From NCBI GenBank assembly GCA_022575985.1, contig JAKSXM010000238.1:11426001-11490000 (forward strand): a stretch of DNA of 64,000 nucleotides, written 5' to 3'. The notes under the pieces are model-generated. The model made no database searches. It was not told the origin of the DNA and saw only the letters and a program-made list of their open reading frames with translations. Made by a program: the position numbers and the translations under genes. Numbering within the stretch: position 1 is the stretch's first letter; the number at the start of each line of letters is the position of its first letter. Of the stretch, positions 1 through 12,000 are shown piece after piece. This stretch comes from Anagrus nilaparvatae (taxonomy: Eukaryota > Arthropoda > Insecta > Hymenoptera > Mymaridae).

Positions 1-2767
1 GTTCTTATACAATAAATAAAACTCGAATAAATTTTTGAATATTTTTATTATATTTATATTTTTTTGTTTTCATCAACATAATTTATTTTGTTTACATCGT
101 GTATTATACAAAGTCACATATTCGCATAATCTGTATTTCATATATAAAAAATCATAAATTTTTAGTAGGAACAAATAAAAAAAATTTATCATTGGCACTT
201 TCATACAATTTTTTTATTATATTTTTTGTTATTAATTTTATAAACACTTATTTAACATCATCATAAACTATCATGTAAAAAATCAAATATCCATTATTAC
301 TTATTGAATATATTTACAATATTTTTCATATTAAAAATTAAAAAAGTATTAAAAATTTGTCTATTTTTTTTATTATCATTATTACTAATATTTGTTTTTT
401 TAATTAAGTACAAAAATTATAAACAAATTCGAGCTGGAATCATAAGTTCCAGGCAGGATCCAGGGTGTTTGGTCGATGTCAACATTTTGGCTGGTATCTA
501 GCCCAGACTTTTTTAAAAATTCATTTCTGCTTGATAAGTCAAAAAAGAAAATATGATAATATCAAATCTTATGTAAAAGCAAATTCGATTAAAAAATTTT
601 TTTTGAAAAAAGCTTCAGACCACTCTATATTTAGTTTACTTATTTTTATAAAACATATATTTTTATTATTACGATACATTTTATTTTTGCAAAATTGGTT
701 ATTCAATATTTATTTTATTTTTTTTTGCTTATGATAGTAGTGGACATTTTTGTATTTCTATATTTTACTTTTACACACAGCAACACTCGTACATGATAGT
801 TTTTACAGTAAAATTCCAGTATTTTTCAATTAATTTGGAAGCATTAATTCTTAGGTAAAACAAAGGTTTAAAAATTTTTTAAATATACTTATTTACAAAA
901 GTTTTTAGACAAAATTCAGGCTTCTTGAAATGGCAGTGTTCGCATTTTAGTCAAAAAAATTTTTAAACTACTAAAAATACCTTGATTTTACTGAATTTCA
1001 AAAAAAATTTATTTCAAAAACCAACCTAAATAAAAAAAAATGTCAATAAAATTTTTGTCTCATATACCACGTATTCTACATAAGTTAAAAACATATATTT
1101 TGTTCTATAAAATAAAATAAAAAGTACTTTTTTTTTCTAAACATACTTTTTAACTTGTGGAATTATCGAACTTTTTATTTTCTTCGATGTGGTATATTTT
1201 CTAGTAAGTTTGTTAAAAAACTTTTTTATAAAAAAATTAAATGGATAAGAATAAAGTATTTACTAAAACATCTTTTTCTTTTGTATTATAAAAAAAAAAA
1301 GTTCTTTTTTAACGTAATACTTCATTTTATTTTTTAAAGCGTTTTAAGTTGTTTAAAAAAAAATTTTTTTGTAAACTTTATAATCATAAAGTTTCTTTTT
1401 TCTCAGGGAAGAAAGAAAAAATGCTTGGAATTTTTATTATGTAACGTGAAATAATTTTTTTTGTATTTTACTCAAGTATTTTTGAAAGTTTTTTTTAGTG
1501 AATTACTATAAACTTTTTAAAAAAAAATTATCATTACTATTTGGTATAAAGACTAAAAATTAACTTATTTTAATACAATTGACTTTTTTTTTAATAAATA
1601 TATCACAATTTTTTTATAGAATTTTACTTAAAAATTAATTTTTTTTTTAGATGATATACTTTCAAATAATTTATAATCTATAATTTAATTACAAAATCAC
1701 AAATTATTTTTTTAATTTTAAGGCGATAGAAATAATTTATTTTATTTAACACTGGCTTTCATTTTAATCAAGAAGTTGATAATTTTGGTGGTTTGCAGTT
1801 TTTTTACAGGTTTTGGGTGGAGTCTTGATATTAAAAAAGTAACTTTTTTTAGAAGTTTTAGAAATTTGGGGAATTTTGAAAAATTTTGGTTTTGTGTTAG
1901 AGAGCGATAATTTGGGGGCCATTCTAAATTTGAAGACTCCGCCAATGATCTCAAAAACTTACTATAATTTATTTTGAAGAGAATTGAGTTAATTTAAATG
2001 AATTAAACAAAATGGGCCAAAACTTGTAGTTTAGTAAATTCAACGAAGTTTTTCTCTCAGTGTAAATATTATTTTAATATTTTTCTTAATAGATACACGG
2101 GTAAGAGCCCACGGGTAGATGTGACACTTTTTTAAATTTGGAGAAAAAGTCCTCAGATGAACGCATGTCCATCCGAGAAATGAGGCACAAAACCTACAAA
2201 AAGTGCATACAGCCAAAATTATCTGCTCCTTGATTATTTTATTCTCTTTCATACCCTAAACATCTTTTTCGTTGGATTATTCACATTTTAATTTATAATT
2301 TATTTTTATTATTTATAGGAATGTCGATAACAATTGTTATTATTCATAAAGATAAATTTTATCTTTAATATTTACATTCAATTTATTTAATTAACTAAAT
2401 ATTGTTTAATTTACACTTTTTTACCTAAAATTATGCACAAAAACACGATATTTTTCATCTTTTCATCAAAACATCCAGTTAATAAAAATATAAAAAAATT
2501 TAAATTTTTATACACGTACAAAAAAAGTACAAACCTTTTGAATATAAAAAAAGAACCTAAAAAAATTTTATACTTCAAAGCTTTTACAATCAAACTGAAC
2601 AATTTTTTTCAACATAAATTTCACAAAGAAAATTTACTACTCCAAAAATAAAAAAACAGTTTTCATATTTCAATTGCTATTTCAATATATATTTTTTCTC
2701 TTTATATATATATATATGCACAATATTTACAATAAAAAAATGAAAGAATTTAATTTAGAGTAAAAAA
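1..2767. other. AT-rich DNA 3' of the CSGALNACT gene, no gene recognised
   Basis: Mostly homopolymer-rich A/T DNA. Three patches are richer in G/C: about 425-510, 1800-1950 and 2080-2235. The second is bounded by a short imperfect inverted repeat around GGTGGAGTCTT / AAGACTCCGCC, so it may be a small MITE remnant. The small open frames here have low-complexity translations and no recognisable domain. The 3' UTR and poly(A) site of the flanking gene must lie in the right part, but no signal stands out. Confidence 0.5.
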
Positions 2768-3061
2768 TCATGTTTGATTTTTAATTATTTTATTTTTATC
2801 TTTAATAAAAAAATTATTACTTTTATTTATTTGTTGTTGTTTATTAAAACGTTTATCTTTTTTATTACTAACAAATTTTTTCTTTTTCGATGAATTTGTT
2901 TGTGAATTTTTTAATAAATTAATTGATTGACTAGCAATATCATCACGAAATGCAAGAAAACCTAATTGAGCATGTGAAGCTTCGTTTAATGCACGTGATC
3001 TAATACAAGCACGATATTGTTCAGTTGATAAACGTTGACCATTTGGACCACCAGCACAAAC
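2768..3061 (-). CDS. CSGALNACT: CSGALNACT terminal exon with basic Lys/Asn-rich tail
   Basis: A 294-bp coding part starting after a CTCAG acceptor at 3062 and ending with TGA at 2770-2768. The first half ([20 protein letters not shown]...QLG.L.F) matches the conserved C-terminus of the family. The last about 40 residues (from about 557) are Lys/Asn/Gln rich and low complexity, and look like a lineage-specific extension in an AT-biased genome. Confidence 0.92.
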   Translation of the reverse strand, partial: VCAGGPNGQRLSTEQYRACIRSRALNEASHAQLGFLAFRDDIASQSINLLKNSQTNSSKKKKFVSNKKDKRFNKQQQINKSNNFFIKDKNKIIKNQT

Positions 3062-6000
3062 CTGAGATAAAAAAAAGTGAAGAATATTTATTTTATTTTT
3101 TAATTAAAGCGAATTTTATTGATGTTCTTTTGAGATAAACGCAACATGCGTAATTCCGAGTTGAATTTAAGGTATTAAATTGATGTTTACCTCGAGAAAT
3201 TCTGACATAATGCCAGGATTATAATCTCTGCAGTTAAATTGTATTTTATATTTAAGTCCTTAACATAGTAAAATTTTAACGATTATAATAATAATGCTTA
3301 GGAAACAGGATAACAAATTAAATACTACTCAGTAATTTATTTAAATGCATGTTCAGCTTAATTCATTTTATTAAACATTTTTATTTACCCGCTTAGTTTA
3401 ACTTGTTTAGTGAAAATTTAGTCTAACGAATTTAAAGAGTACTGGCGTTATGATTTTTATGGAAGCATTCAGAAGTATAAAAATTTAAGACTTTAAAGGA
3501 ATCGTCAAACTGATATTCAGAATAACAAGGGGAGTGTCAAATTTTTGGGAAGCTGATTTGCTTCTAACTTTCTGGACAGGTTGTGTTAGTTGAAAGGATC
3601 TATAAACCCCGTTTTAGTCAAAAATTAAAATTTTAGCAGCAATTTAAAAATTAGTCATTTTTGGAGAAATATGTTCATTTGGTTTATTAAGTATAAAGGT
3701 AAAGAAATTTATGATAAAAAAATGTGGTTTACGAGAAAAGCTGATAAAAGCACTTACCAAAAGGTATTTAGTTGAGATACAAGGAAGCAACGTCAATTAG
3801 AAAATAGCCTAAAAACCCTATTTTATGTATAGAACCCGGCTAAGGAGTCTAATTTTTAGGCCTATTCAAGTAAACTGAGAGTATGAGGGATGTTTTTCAA
3901 CTACCATAACCTGCCCTGACTGTTAGAAGCAAATCGGGTTTCCAGACAGTTGATACGCAAAAAAGCTTGAATAGTTTTTAATCATATTGGCACGAAACAT
4001 AAATTTTTCATAATTTTGTTCAAAATACAAATTTTTTAACTCAAACTATTTAGTTTAAATCAAAATTAAATAAAAAAAAATTTAATGAAAAAAAATTGTC
4101 ATCTAAAAAAGAGGAATTCAAATAATACTTCATTAAATTTAATTACAGGTTAAATTTTACACATTTTTTACCTTAAATTAATAAAAAACTAAACTCACAA
4201 GTTTTATAAAAAATAATTAAATATAATTAAAACTAAATTTTTAATATTTAAATTTAAAAGTAAAAAAAAAGTTTAATTAAAAAAAAAAAAAAAAAAATGT
4301 TTTAATTAAATTTACCTTTGGATGCCATATATGAAAAATACCAGGATCAGTAGCACGTATAACTTTAATATTACTTTTAACATATTTACGATAAAGAGTA
4401 ACATCTTCACCACCCCATCCAACAATATCCTCATTAAATCCTCTAACTCTCAAAAAGTCAGATCTGTAATTAAAAAATAAAAATTAAAAAATTAAAATTT
4501 GAAAATCAAGATAAAATTAAATAATATTTTACCTATACTGACAAGTCATTCCATAACCAAAATCACGCCAAAATCCAGTATCCCTAGAGATAACAAGCTG
4601 ATCTGTTTCTGGTGGTACGTCTCTTCCTTGTAACGTATAAACAACATGAGGATTATAAAGACTAAATACAATAGGATAATAAACTTTTCGTCCTGGGGAT
4701 GTATTCCATCGACACCTTTTATACATGAAACAAAGTATTAAATTACGTTGTGTATAATATTTCATAATAAATTATAAATAATATCTGACATTATCCTATG
4801 ATATTAAATTAACTCTAGTCTTATATTATGTTATTATTATTATTAAACATTGATTAGAAATCAAAATATTATAGTTTATAGTTTGTTTTTCAAACTTTAT
4901 TGACTTTGGGTACGTGTATTATATATGCTTCTATTAACTTGACCGACAGGCTATACTGAAAATTAAGCGGTTAAAACTTGAAAATTTGTTTCATCTCGTA
5001 TGCTATGTTTGATTGATTTAATTTAATTGAAAATTTGTATAGGAAACTTTTAGTTTATGGGAACAAATCTACTAGAATTACGTATAGTTTAAACTGGGAA
5101 AATTAAAAAAACTCACCTATCTAAAAATCTTGCACTAAAAACAACATCAACATCACACATAAATAACAGAACATCATTTTGATCACCAACCCATGCTCTT
5201 TCAGCACCAACTCTTAAACCTTTGCCTCTTGAAAATGTTTCATTTAATGCTAATAATCTTAAATTTTGATTTTGTCCAGATCCATTACCCCTAGTCATTA
5301 ATACTCGAGACATAATAGCTTTAGCTTCTGATAAACCTTCGGTCCCAAAATAAACAACTGTTAAATGCACTCTTCTATCATTTTTTAAACCAATTTTAAC
5401 AAATTTATCCATAAAACTTTGAAATGTATTTGTTCTACCAGATAATGGTAATATTATATGTATTAATTCTTTTTCTTTATTTTTTTGTTGCCTTTCTAAA
5501 TTTATAAACTGCAATGGTGCATATGGTCTCATTAATGTTATTTTTGTGTAACCATTTGATAAATAATTCGTTACTGATGATGATGATGTTTGTATGTAAT
5601 TCGATTGTGTAACAGTGCTTTTATTTAAAAATTGTTTTGTTCTAAAATACATTTCATATTGTGTGCCAGTTGTTGGTTCGATTCTGTAAAGTCCTTCCAG
5701 AAAATCATCAATTGTATATTTAATGTTATTCGAATACGATAAAAATGTTAAATTTCTATTTAATACGTCAATTGCTTTGGTTATAACTTCTTGAAAATCT
5801 TTTCTTTTAAATCCAATTGGTTTTTCAACGACACGTTTACCTAAACCTAATTCAACTGGGTATAAACGTGTACTTGTGAAATGATTAAATGATATTAATT
5901 CGTATTCGTTGTTTAATGGTAATCCTTGGGTTATTTCTGCTAATTCTATTTGACGACGTACTGCTTGACAATTTACAGCTTCACTTATATTTGTTATGAA

Positions 6001-9000
6001 CGATGATTCACTGTGAATTGGTATTTCACCTGAAATTAAAAATTATTATTTTATGTTCAAATATTTAGGTGTATATGCTAAAACTTTTGTTTATGGTAAA
6101 ATAAGTGATACAGAAATATAAAAATTTGGTTTTTAATTTTTTGGTCCTTCGAGCCGGATTTATTTATTTATTATATAAAGATAATTCCCTGATTATTTTT
6201 AAAAAATTCATATTTTTAATGAGCACTAAAAATTATTCACTCATTTATTTATAAAAAACGTTTAAAAATTACTTGAAAAAAAATATTTTACAAAAACCTC
6301 ATAATGCTTGTTTTAAACAGTTTCTAGTTTGATACTTTTATGTCAAACCACTAGAGTATATAGCAAGGTAACGTCTTTGATGGTCACAAGAGTCCAAAGT
6401 AACCATCAAGTACTTTAATAAGCTTTCAAACTTTACTGTTAAGAGTAATTATTACTTTTTCATCATTAGCCAATGTCTTTAATTTGATGTCAGAAAATTT
6501 CTTTGAGCATTTTCTTGATTACAAATTAAAGAGAATAAATTTATCGAATATATTTAATCTTAATCTAAAATCGATGTTATAAATTAAATAAAGCATTTTA
6601 AGTTGTAAAAAATAAACCAATAAAAAATTAAGAAATTGTGTTACATTGACTATAAAACTATGTGATAAAAGATTGACGTCTAAAACTTGAAGCTATAGTT
6701 TTTTATTTATAAGGTTTCATTCTTCCGTGCTATATTTATATTTAAGTCTTAAAAGCTAGTTGTAAACTTTTAATGAAGTGGTTGACAGTTTATATATATA
6801 GTAGTAAATATATATATATATATATAAGTTGCTAAAGAAAAGGCGTATATATTACAGATTTAAATTAAAATTTTTTTATAAGTTAAGTATAGGGTGAAAA
6901 ATTTCTTCTCTATAAAGTATGAGATAAAAGTTTTTGCATCGTTTAGCTAAGTTTCTGATAAAATTAATTAATAATTACTTGAAAAATTTTACAAAACTAA
7001 GGAAGAAAGCCGATTTATTAAGTATTTAAGTGAAAAAGTTAATTTTTATGAGATTTTCAAAACTATTGTTGAAATAGTTTTAAAAAACTTTATTTAGATT
7101 TCGGTAGTTTAGGTAAAAAATAATTTTGCGAATAATGAGAGGAGGAACATAAATGATTTTGGAAAATACATAAAGCTTGTGAAGATTAAATATGGATCAA
7201 ACATCTCAAAACTAGTTTCTCTAGTGTATGAGCTTACTGAACAGAAAAAACCATTATTTAAAACAGCCTAACACTTTAAGGCAGCTCAAAAAACTGAGTA
7301 ATTAAATAAATTATCTGAGGATTTTAAGTATTTGAGCAGGCCAGATTTAAAAAAATTAAATGAGGAAAAGAACTGCATTTTTGAGGACAGGGAGTTCCAA
7401 ATTTTTGTTCTTTGGACTTGAAAAAAGGAGTCCATATCATTGTTCAGATTCAGGTAATGACAGTTCACGTTTAACAATTCGTCCTTATCAGTCTCCTTGG
7501 GAACATATTTGAAAAAAAGAAGTCAAGTATTTGTAACAACCCAGGTGGAGGTTTTAAGAAAATAAAGATAATAAATAGAATATACATGTGTATATATTTA
7601 CGTGTATATGTAAAAATGTAAAAGAACTGAGAGAAACGGTCATGACTGTATTGAAACGGTATGATATAACATGTCGGTATAACGCGTGTAACGATATTTG
7701 TATATATATTATATCAATGTATATAATAGCCATGTAATGTAACGACATATTGGCCCAAATAAAGAGCGCAATATTTAAATAATGAATCAAGAATGATTCA
7801 GGTTAAATATACTATTTAACGGGACTTAGTTACAAGTTTAGAAAAGGAACAAATTCGAAAGTTTGTTTAATCTGCTTATTAGCAGTTACAACTTTCTACA
7901 ATTCTAAGAATTGGTGGAGTTTCCATAAGGTTTATGGTTTTCGGACGTTGAATCACGTAGACGATTGCGAGGACGTTCACTTCCCCCATACAAAGTTTAG
8001 CAGGAGAATCTGGCGAGCTCGGACGTTCGTAGCCTTTCACATAGCTTTGCTACGTAAACTTAGCTTCGCGGTGCTTAGCATTGGTCTTTGCTCCCTTTGC
8101 TCTTACAGCAATAACATCTCTTTGTGAGGGTCTTTGCTCCCTTTGCTCTTACGGCAATAACATTTCTTTGCAATCGTCGTAGCTCCTTTTGCTCTAGCAG
8201 CTATCACAAAATTTATAACGGTTTTATTGAGCACGCGCCAATCAGCAAGCGCGACCGAGTCGGGGGAGGTCTATAAATATAACCGCGATATTGGCCGGAA
8301 GAGCATTTGCTGTTCTGACTTCAGCCTTGACGCTGCGAATTTGACGCCTTTGCTGTTTTGACTGCGCTTGGTATACTTGGTGTTGGTGTGAGTCTTGGAC
8401 GCTTTGCTTGCTGTTTGACTGCTCTTGGTGAAATTGGTGTGTGGATCTTGGACTTCCTTTTCCAGTATTGGAATAGCTCGTAAGCTATTATTGGTATCTC
8501 GCTTGGTGCGATTTCCGAGCTCGAAGAGGTGGTCTTATAGTTCCTGGCCAGGAGAAATCGCCTGAGTACGAGTTGCTCGACTTTGGAATTTGACTGTGAG
8601 TTTTTACTTTTAATTTTGTGTAATTGTGAATTTACGTGGCTGGTCATTGTGTGTTTGTGCATTTATTATTTTTAGCGCGTGGCTGGGGTCACGCATCGAT
8701 TATTCTACAAAAAAAACCAAACGGCCCTTTTCAGGGCCACCTCATACGTAAGACAAAGAACAAAAATTCAAAAGGCTTCTGTAAATTTAACAGATTTATA
8801 ACAAGGTAAATAAGATAAGGTATTATTTGCCTTAATTAATGGATAAAAGGTATTTTTTGAATAAATAAGATTATTATTATATGTATCAAACATTACGAAT
8901 ATTAATAAATAAGAAAAAATATATATTTTTAATTCTATGTATATACAAAAAAAGTAATAGAAGTTTCCAAGCCGTTAAATATATGTTGGAAGCTTCCAGA

Positions 9001-12000
9001 ATGTTCGAGAATACTTTTTGCAAGTAAAACTTTGTGTGAGTGTGCGTGCTTGGGAAATGATATTTGAGTCGGGACATTTCCGTGGCACGGCACACTTGAC
9101 CAAGGGCGTTCTTATGAATAGTATACTTCTGTATATATTTGCAAGGATATTCAATAAATATTTAAATAATCTTAAACTAATTATTCTATATTTAAAATAT
9201 CAACCACGTCCTAAGGTCACCCTTTATAAATACATATTTGTATGTATTTTGGTATCTCTTCAAGAATCCTTTTATATCATAATATTTTGGTATCTCTTTG
9301 AATCCTGTCTTTTAGTTTTGTTGAGCAGTCTAGATAAACGACACTGCAATAATCCATATGAGGTACCACTAAAGCCTATATTAATTCAATACGTAATGCC
9401 TCTGTTGTACTTTGCCTGATGAATCTAAGTGTCTAAAGAACTCTATTAATTTTTTTACATAGTGATAAAATTTGAGAATCCCAAGATAAGCTACTATCCA
9501 AGATTACTCCGAGGCTTTTCACTTCATTAACAAATTGTACAACATTTTCACCCACAGTTACACCAGGCAAGTTTAGCTTCTGCAGATTATCAATAAAGTA
9601 ACTAGTACCTAAATACATTGCCTTTGTTTTAGATAGATTCAAGCGTAAAGAAACTTTACGTGTCCATACACTGATACTACGTGCTGCTAACGAAAGAGAG
9701 GCAACAGCTTCAGATATATTTTCAGGGGGTGCCTGAATATAGACTTGAAGATCATCTGCATAAAGTATGTTTTGTCACAATACAATATAAAAGAACGGTT
9801 TTTGGGGGCCTCTCATGGCCTGTCAGATTTTTTATATCTTTTCAGAAATTACTAATTAGTTTAGGTTTGGTTTCGTGAGCCAAATCACTATACTTATCTG
9901 GAAATAGCCTTTCTAACAACTGTTAAAGTATAATTTGTTTTAATAAAACTTTATTTTTGTTTTTCTTTTTGTACTTCTTTTGTTTATTGTAGTTTTTAAA
10001 TCATCTAAAATAAACTCATTAAAAAGATAAATAAACAAATCTTAAAATTATATTGCTTGTATATACACCTGGTAATTTCTCGTATTAAAAGTTTGCCAAG
10101 TAGAAAATACGTATTATTATACTAGAGTACAAACATATATAACAATATATTAAAAACTTTTTTTTTTGTTTCTGTTTTTTTCTTTTTTTTATAACCATAA
10201 GTTTTTATAGCGTTAATAAGTTCTTTTATTGTAACGACTTTTTCTTTTAAAGGTTAATCCCTCTAGACCTAACATACTTACTGATAATCCGCTTGACTGA
10301 AATTGCAAAGGTTAAACGTGCCATATTATATCTGTATATATTTAAAAAAAAAAAACTAAACTTTTTTTAACCAAGGCATCTGGGAACATAGTACTTAAAC
10401 TTGCATATATCGTCATAAAGAACATTGAAAAAGTTTTCGTCGCCTTTCGAATGTTTGCGGCTTGTGGTATAAACGTGTATAATGCATGCATACTAGCTTT
10501 GACATTCTTTTAAATATTTGATTTTTTTTTGTAATGAAAGTGGTAACCAAAAATGACTATTTAGCAAAAAGATTTGCTTGGAATTCAGCTTGTTAAAGAA
10601 CTTTAAAATTGTGGAATTAATTTTTGGAGATTTACATACACAGCATTTTAGTTGTTTTACTGACCTCTGAGATGGATAGCTTTCAATTGGTTTATAAATA
10701 GTAAGGGAGGAAATTCAGTGGTGAGTTAGAACAGCCTACCTCCCTACCCAAAATTACCGAATATCATGTAAATTTTAAAAAAAGTGAAAAATTTCAGTAA
10801 AGTATGCAGAAAACAGGAGGTTACTCTACCTAAAAATAACTCTGTCAATGTTACTATTTTTAAAATGAATAATATCACGAAATTTTAGTAAGCTACAAGA
10901 GATTTTAAGTTCCATAGAATATTGTAAAAGATTTGAAGCCTTGATAATGAAGACTGAAAGTTTTCAAAACGTGGGCAATTTTTTGCAAAAATAAAAGAAA
11001 AAATTGTTAGCTCAAAAAAAAAGTATTTTTATTTAATATAAAAAAAACAATGTCCAGTCTAGTATACAACATTTATATGAATGTAAATATAAGTAAAAAT
11101 AAAGTAGTACAGAAACTCTTGTACCGTATTCAACTTTCGGACCATTTATTTTTAATAAAATTTTCAGTATTACAATATTTTGTTGATTTTGTAGCTTAAA
11201 ATTTTCAATTTATACATAACCTATATTGTAAATTCTATTATCTATTTTACTTCTTCTTATATTATCTAATAAGTATTTATAAATATATATATATATATTC
11301 TGTGTATATATAAAAAAACTTTTTATTAAATTAAAATTTATAATATATATATAAATATATTTATCAAATTAAGTTGGTAAACTTGTGAACAAAAAAAAAA
11401 AACAAAAAAAAGTTGTTAGATGAGAAACTCTTCTTCGTTGATTATATATATCTTTAAATATTCTATTATAAAGTTTTATATATACCTTTTCTTTATCGTG
11501 ATAATGCTTTAAGGCAAAGAAATATTGTTGTTGCATAAGTGCAAATATATATGGAGCGTTTCATAAAAAAAATTTATTGGAAGAAATTAATGTTTAATGG
11601 CAGTAATGATTGATAAAAATTATGGTCAATTTAGGGTAAGGCAGTGTCCTAATCAATATCTTTAAAACTTTTTCATAATTAAAAATGGGATATTATCCTA
11701 GTCCCACTCATTGAAAATTAGAGATTTTGGTAAGTTAACAGTGAAAATACAAAGTGAGCACAAGTAAAATTATTTTAAAAATTCAACAAGATTTTTTACA
11801 ATTATTTGGGTCTAAAATTTTAAATTGGAATTTCTATAATTTATACAAGAAATTTATTAAAAATTTAGCTTGGTACACCCCACGTAGTTATTTAATACAT
11901 CAACAATTTTAGAAAATTTAATAAAACAAAAAAGTTTTTGTAATAAAATATACAAGAAAACTATTAATATTTATTTTAACAAATTTATATTATTAAATAT

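Larger units (their letters stand above)
7530..8760 (+). mobile_element. GC-richer, ATG-poor unit, possibly LTR-derived or histone-derived
   Basis: From TGTAACAACCC at 7530 to the histone-like stem-loop near 8740 the base composition differs clearly from the surroundings. It holds tandem 46-bp repeats, a CCAAT box, a TATA box, about 430 bp without a single ATG on the plus strand, a possible small intron (GTGAGT near 8596 to TTTTTAG near 8673) and a stem-loop. This order is LTR-like (U3 repeats, promoter, transcript). However, I found no convincing target-site duplication or inverted TG/CA ends, so the class is open. Confidence 0.4.

Noticed and set aside
8281..8720. A functional histone gene between the CCAAT/TATA promoter and the histone stem-loop
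   Set aside because: No H1, H2A, H2B, H3 or H4 reading frame is visible in any plus-strand frame and there is no ATG. Weak H3-like word matches near 8480-8590 do not form an alignment.
7530..8760. Confident call of a solo LTR
   Set aside because: Promoter and repeats fit, but no 4-6-bp target duplication or matching TG...CA termini could be fixed, so it was left as an open class.
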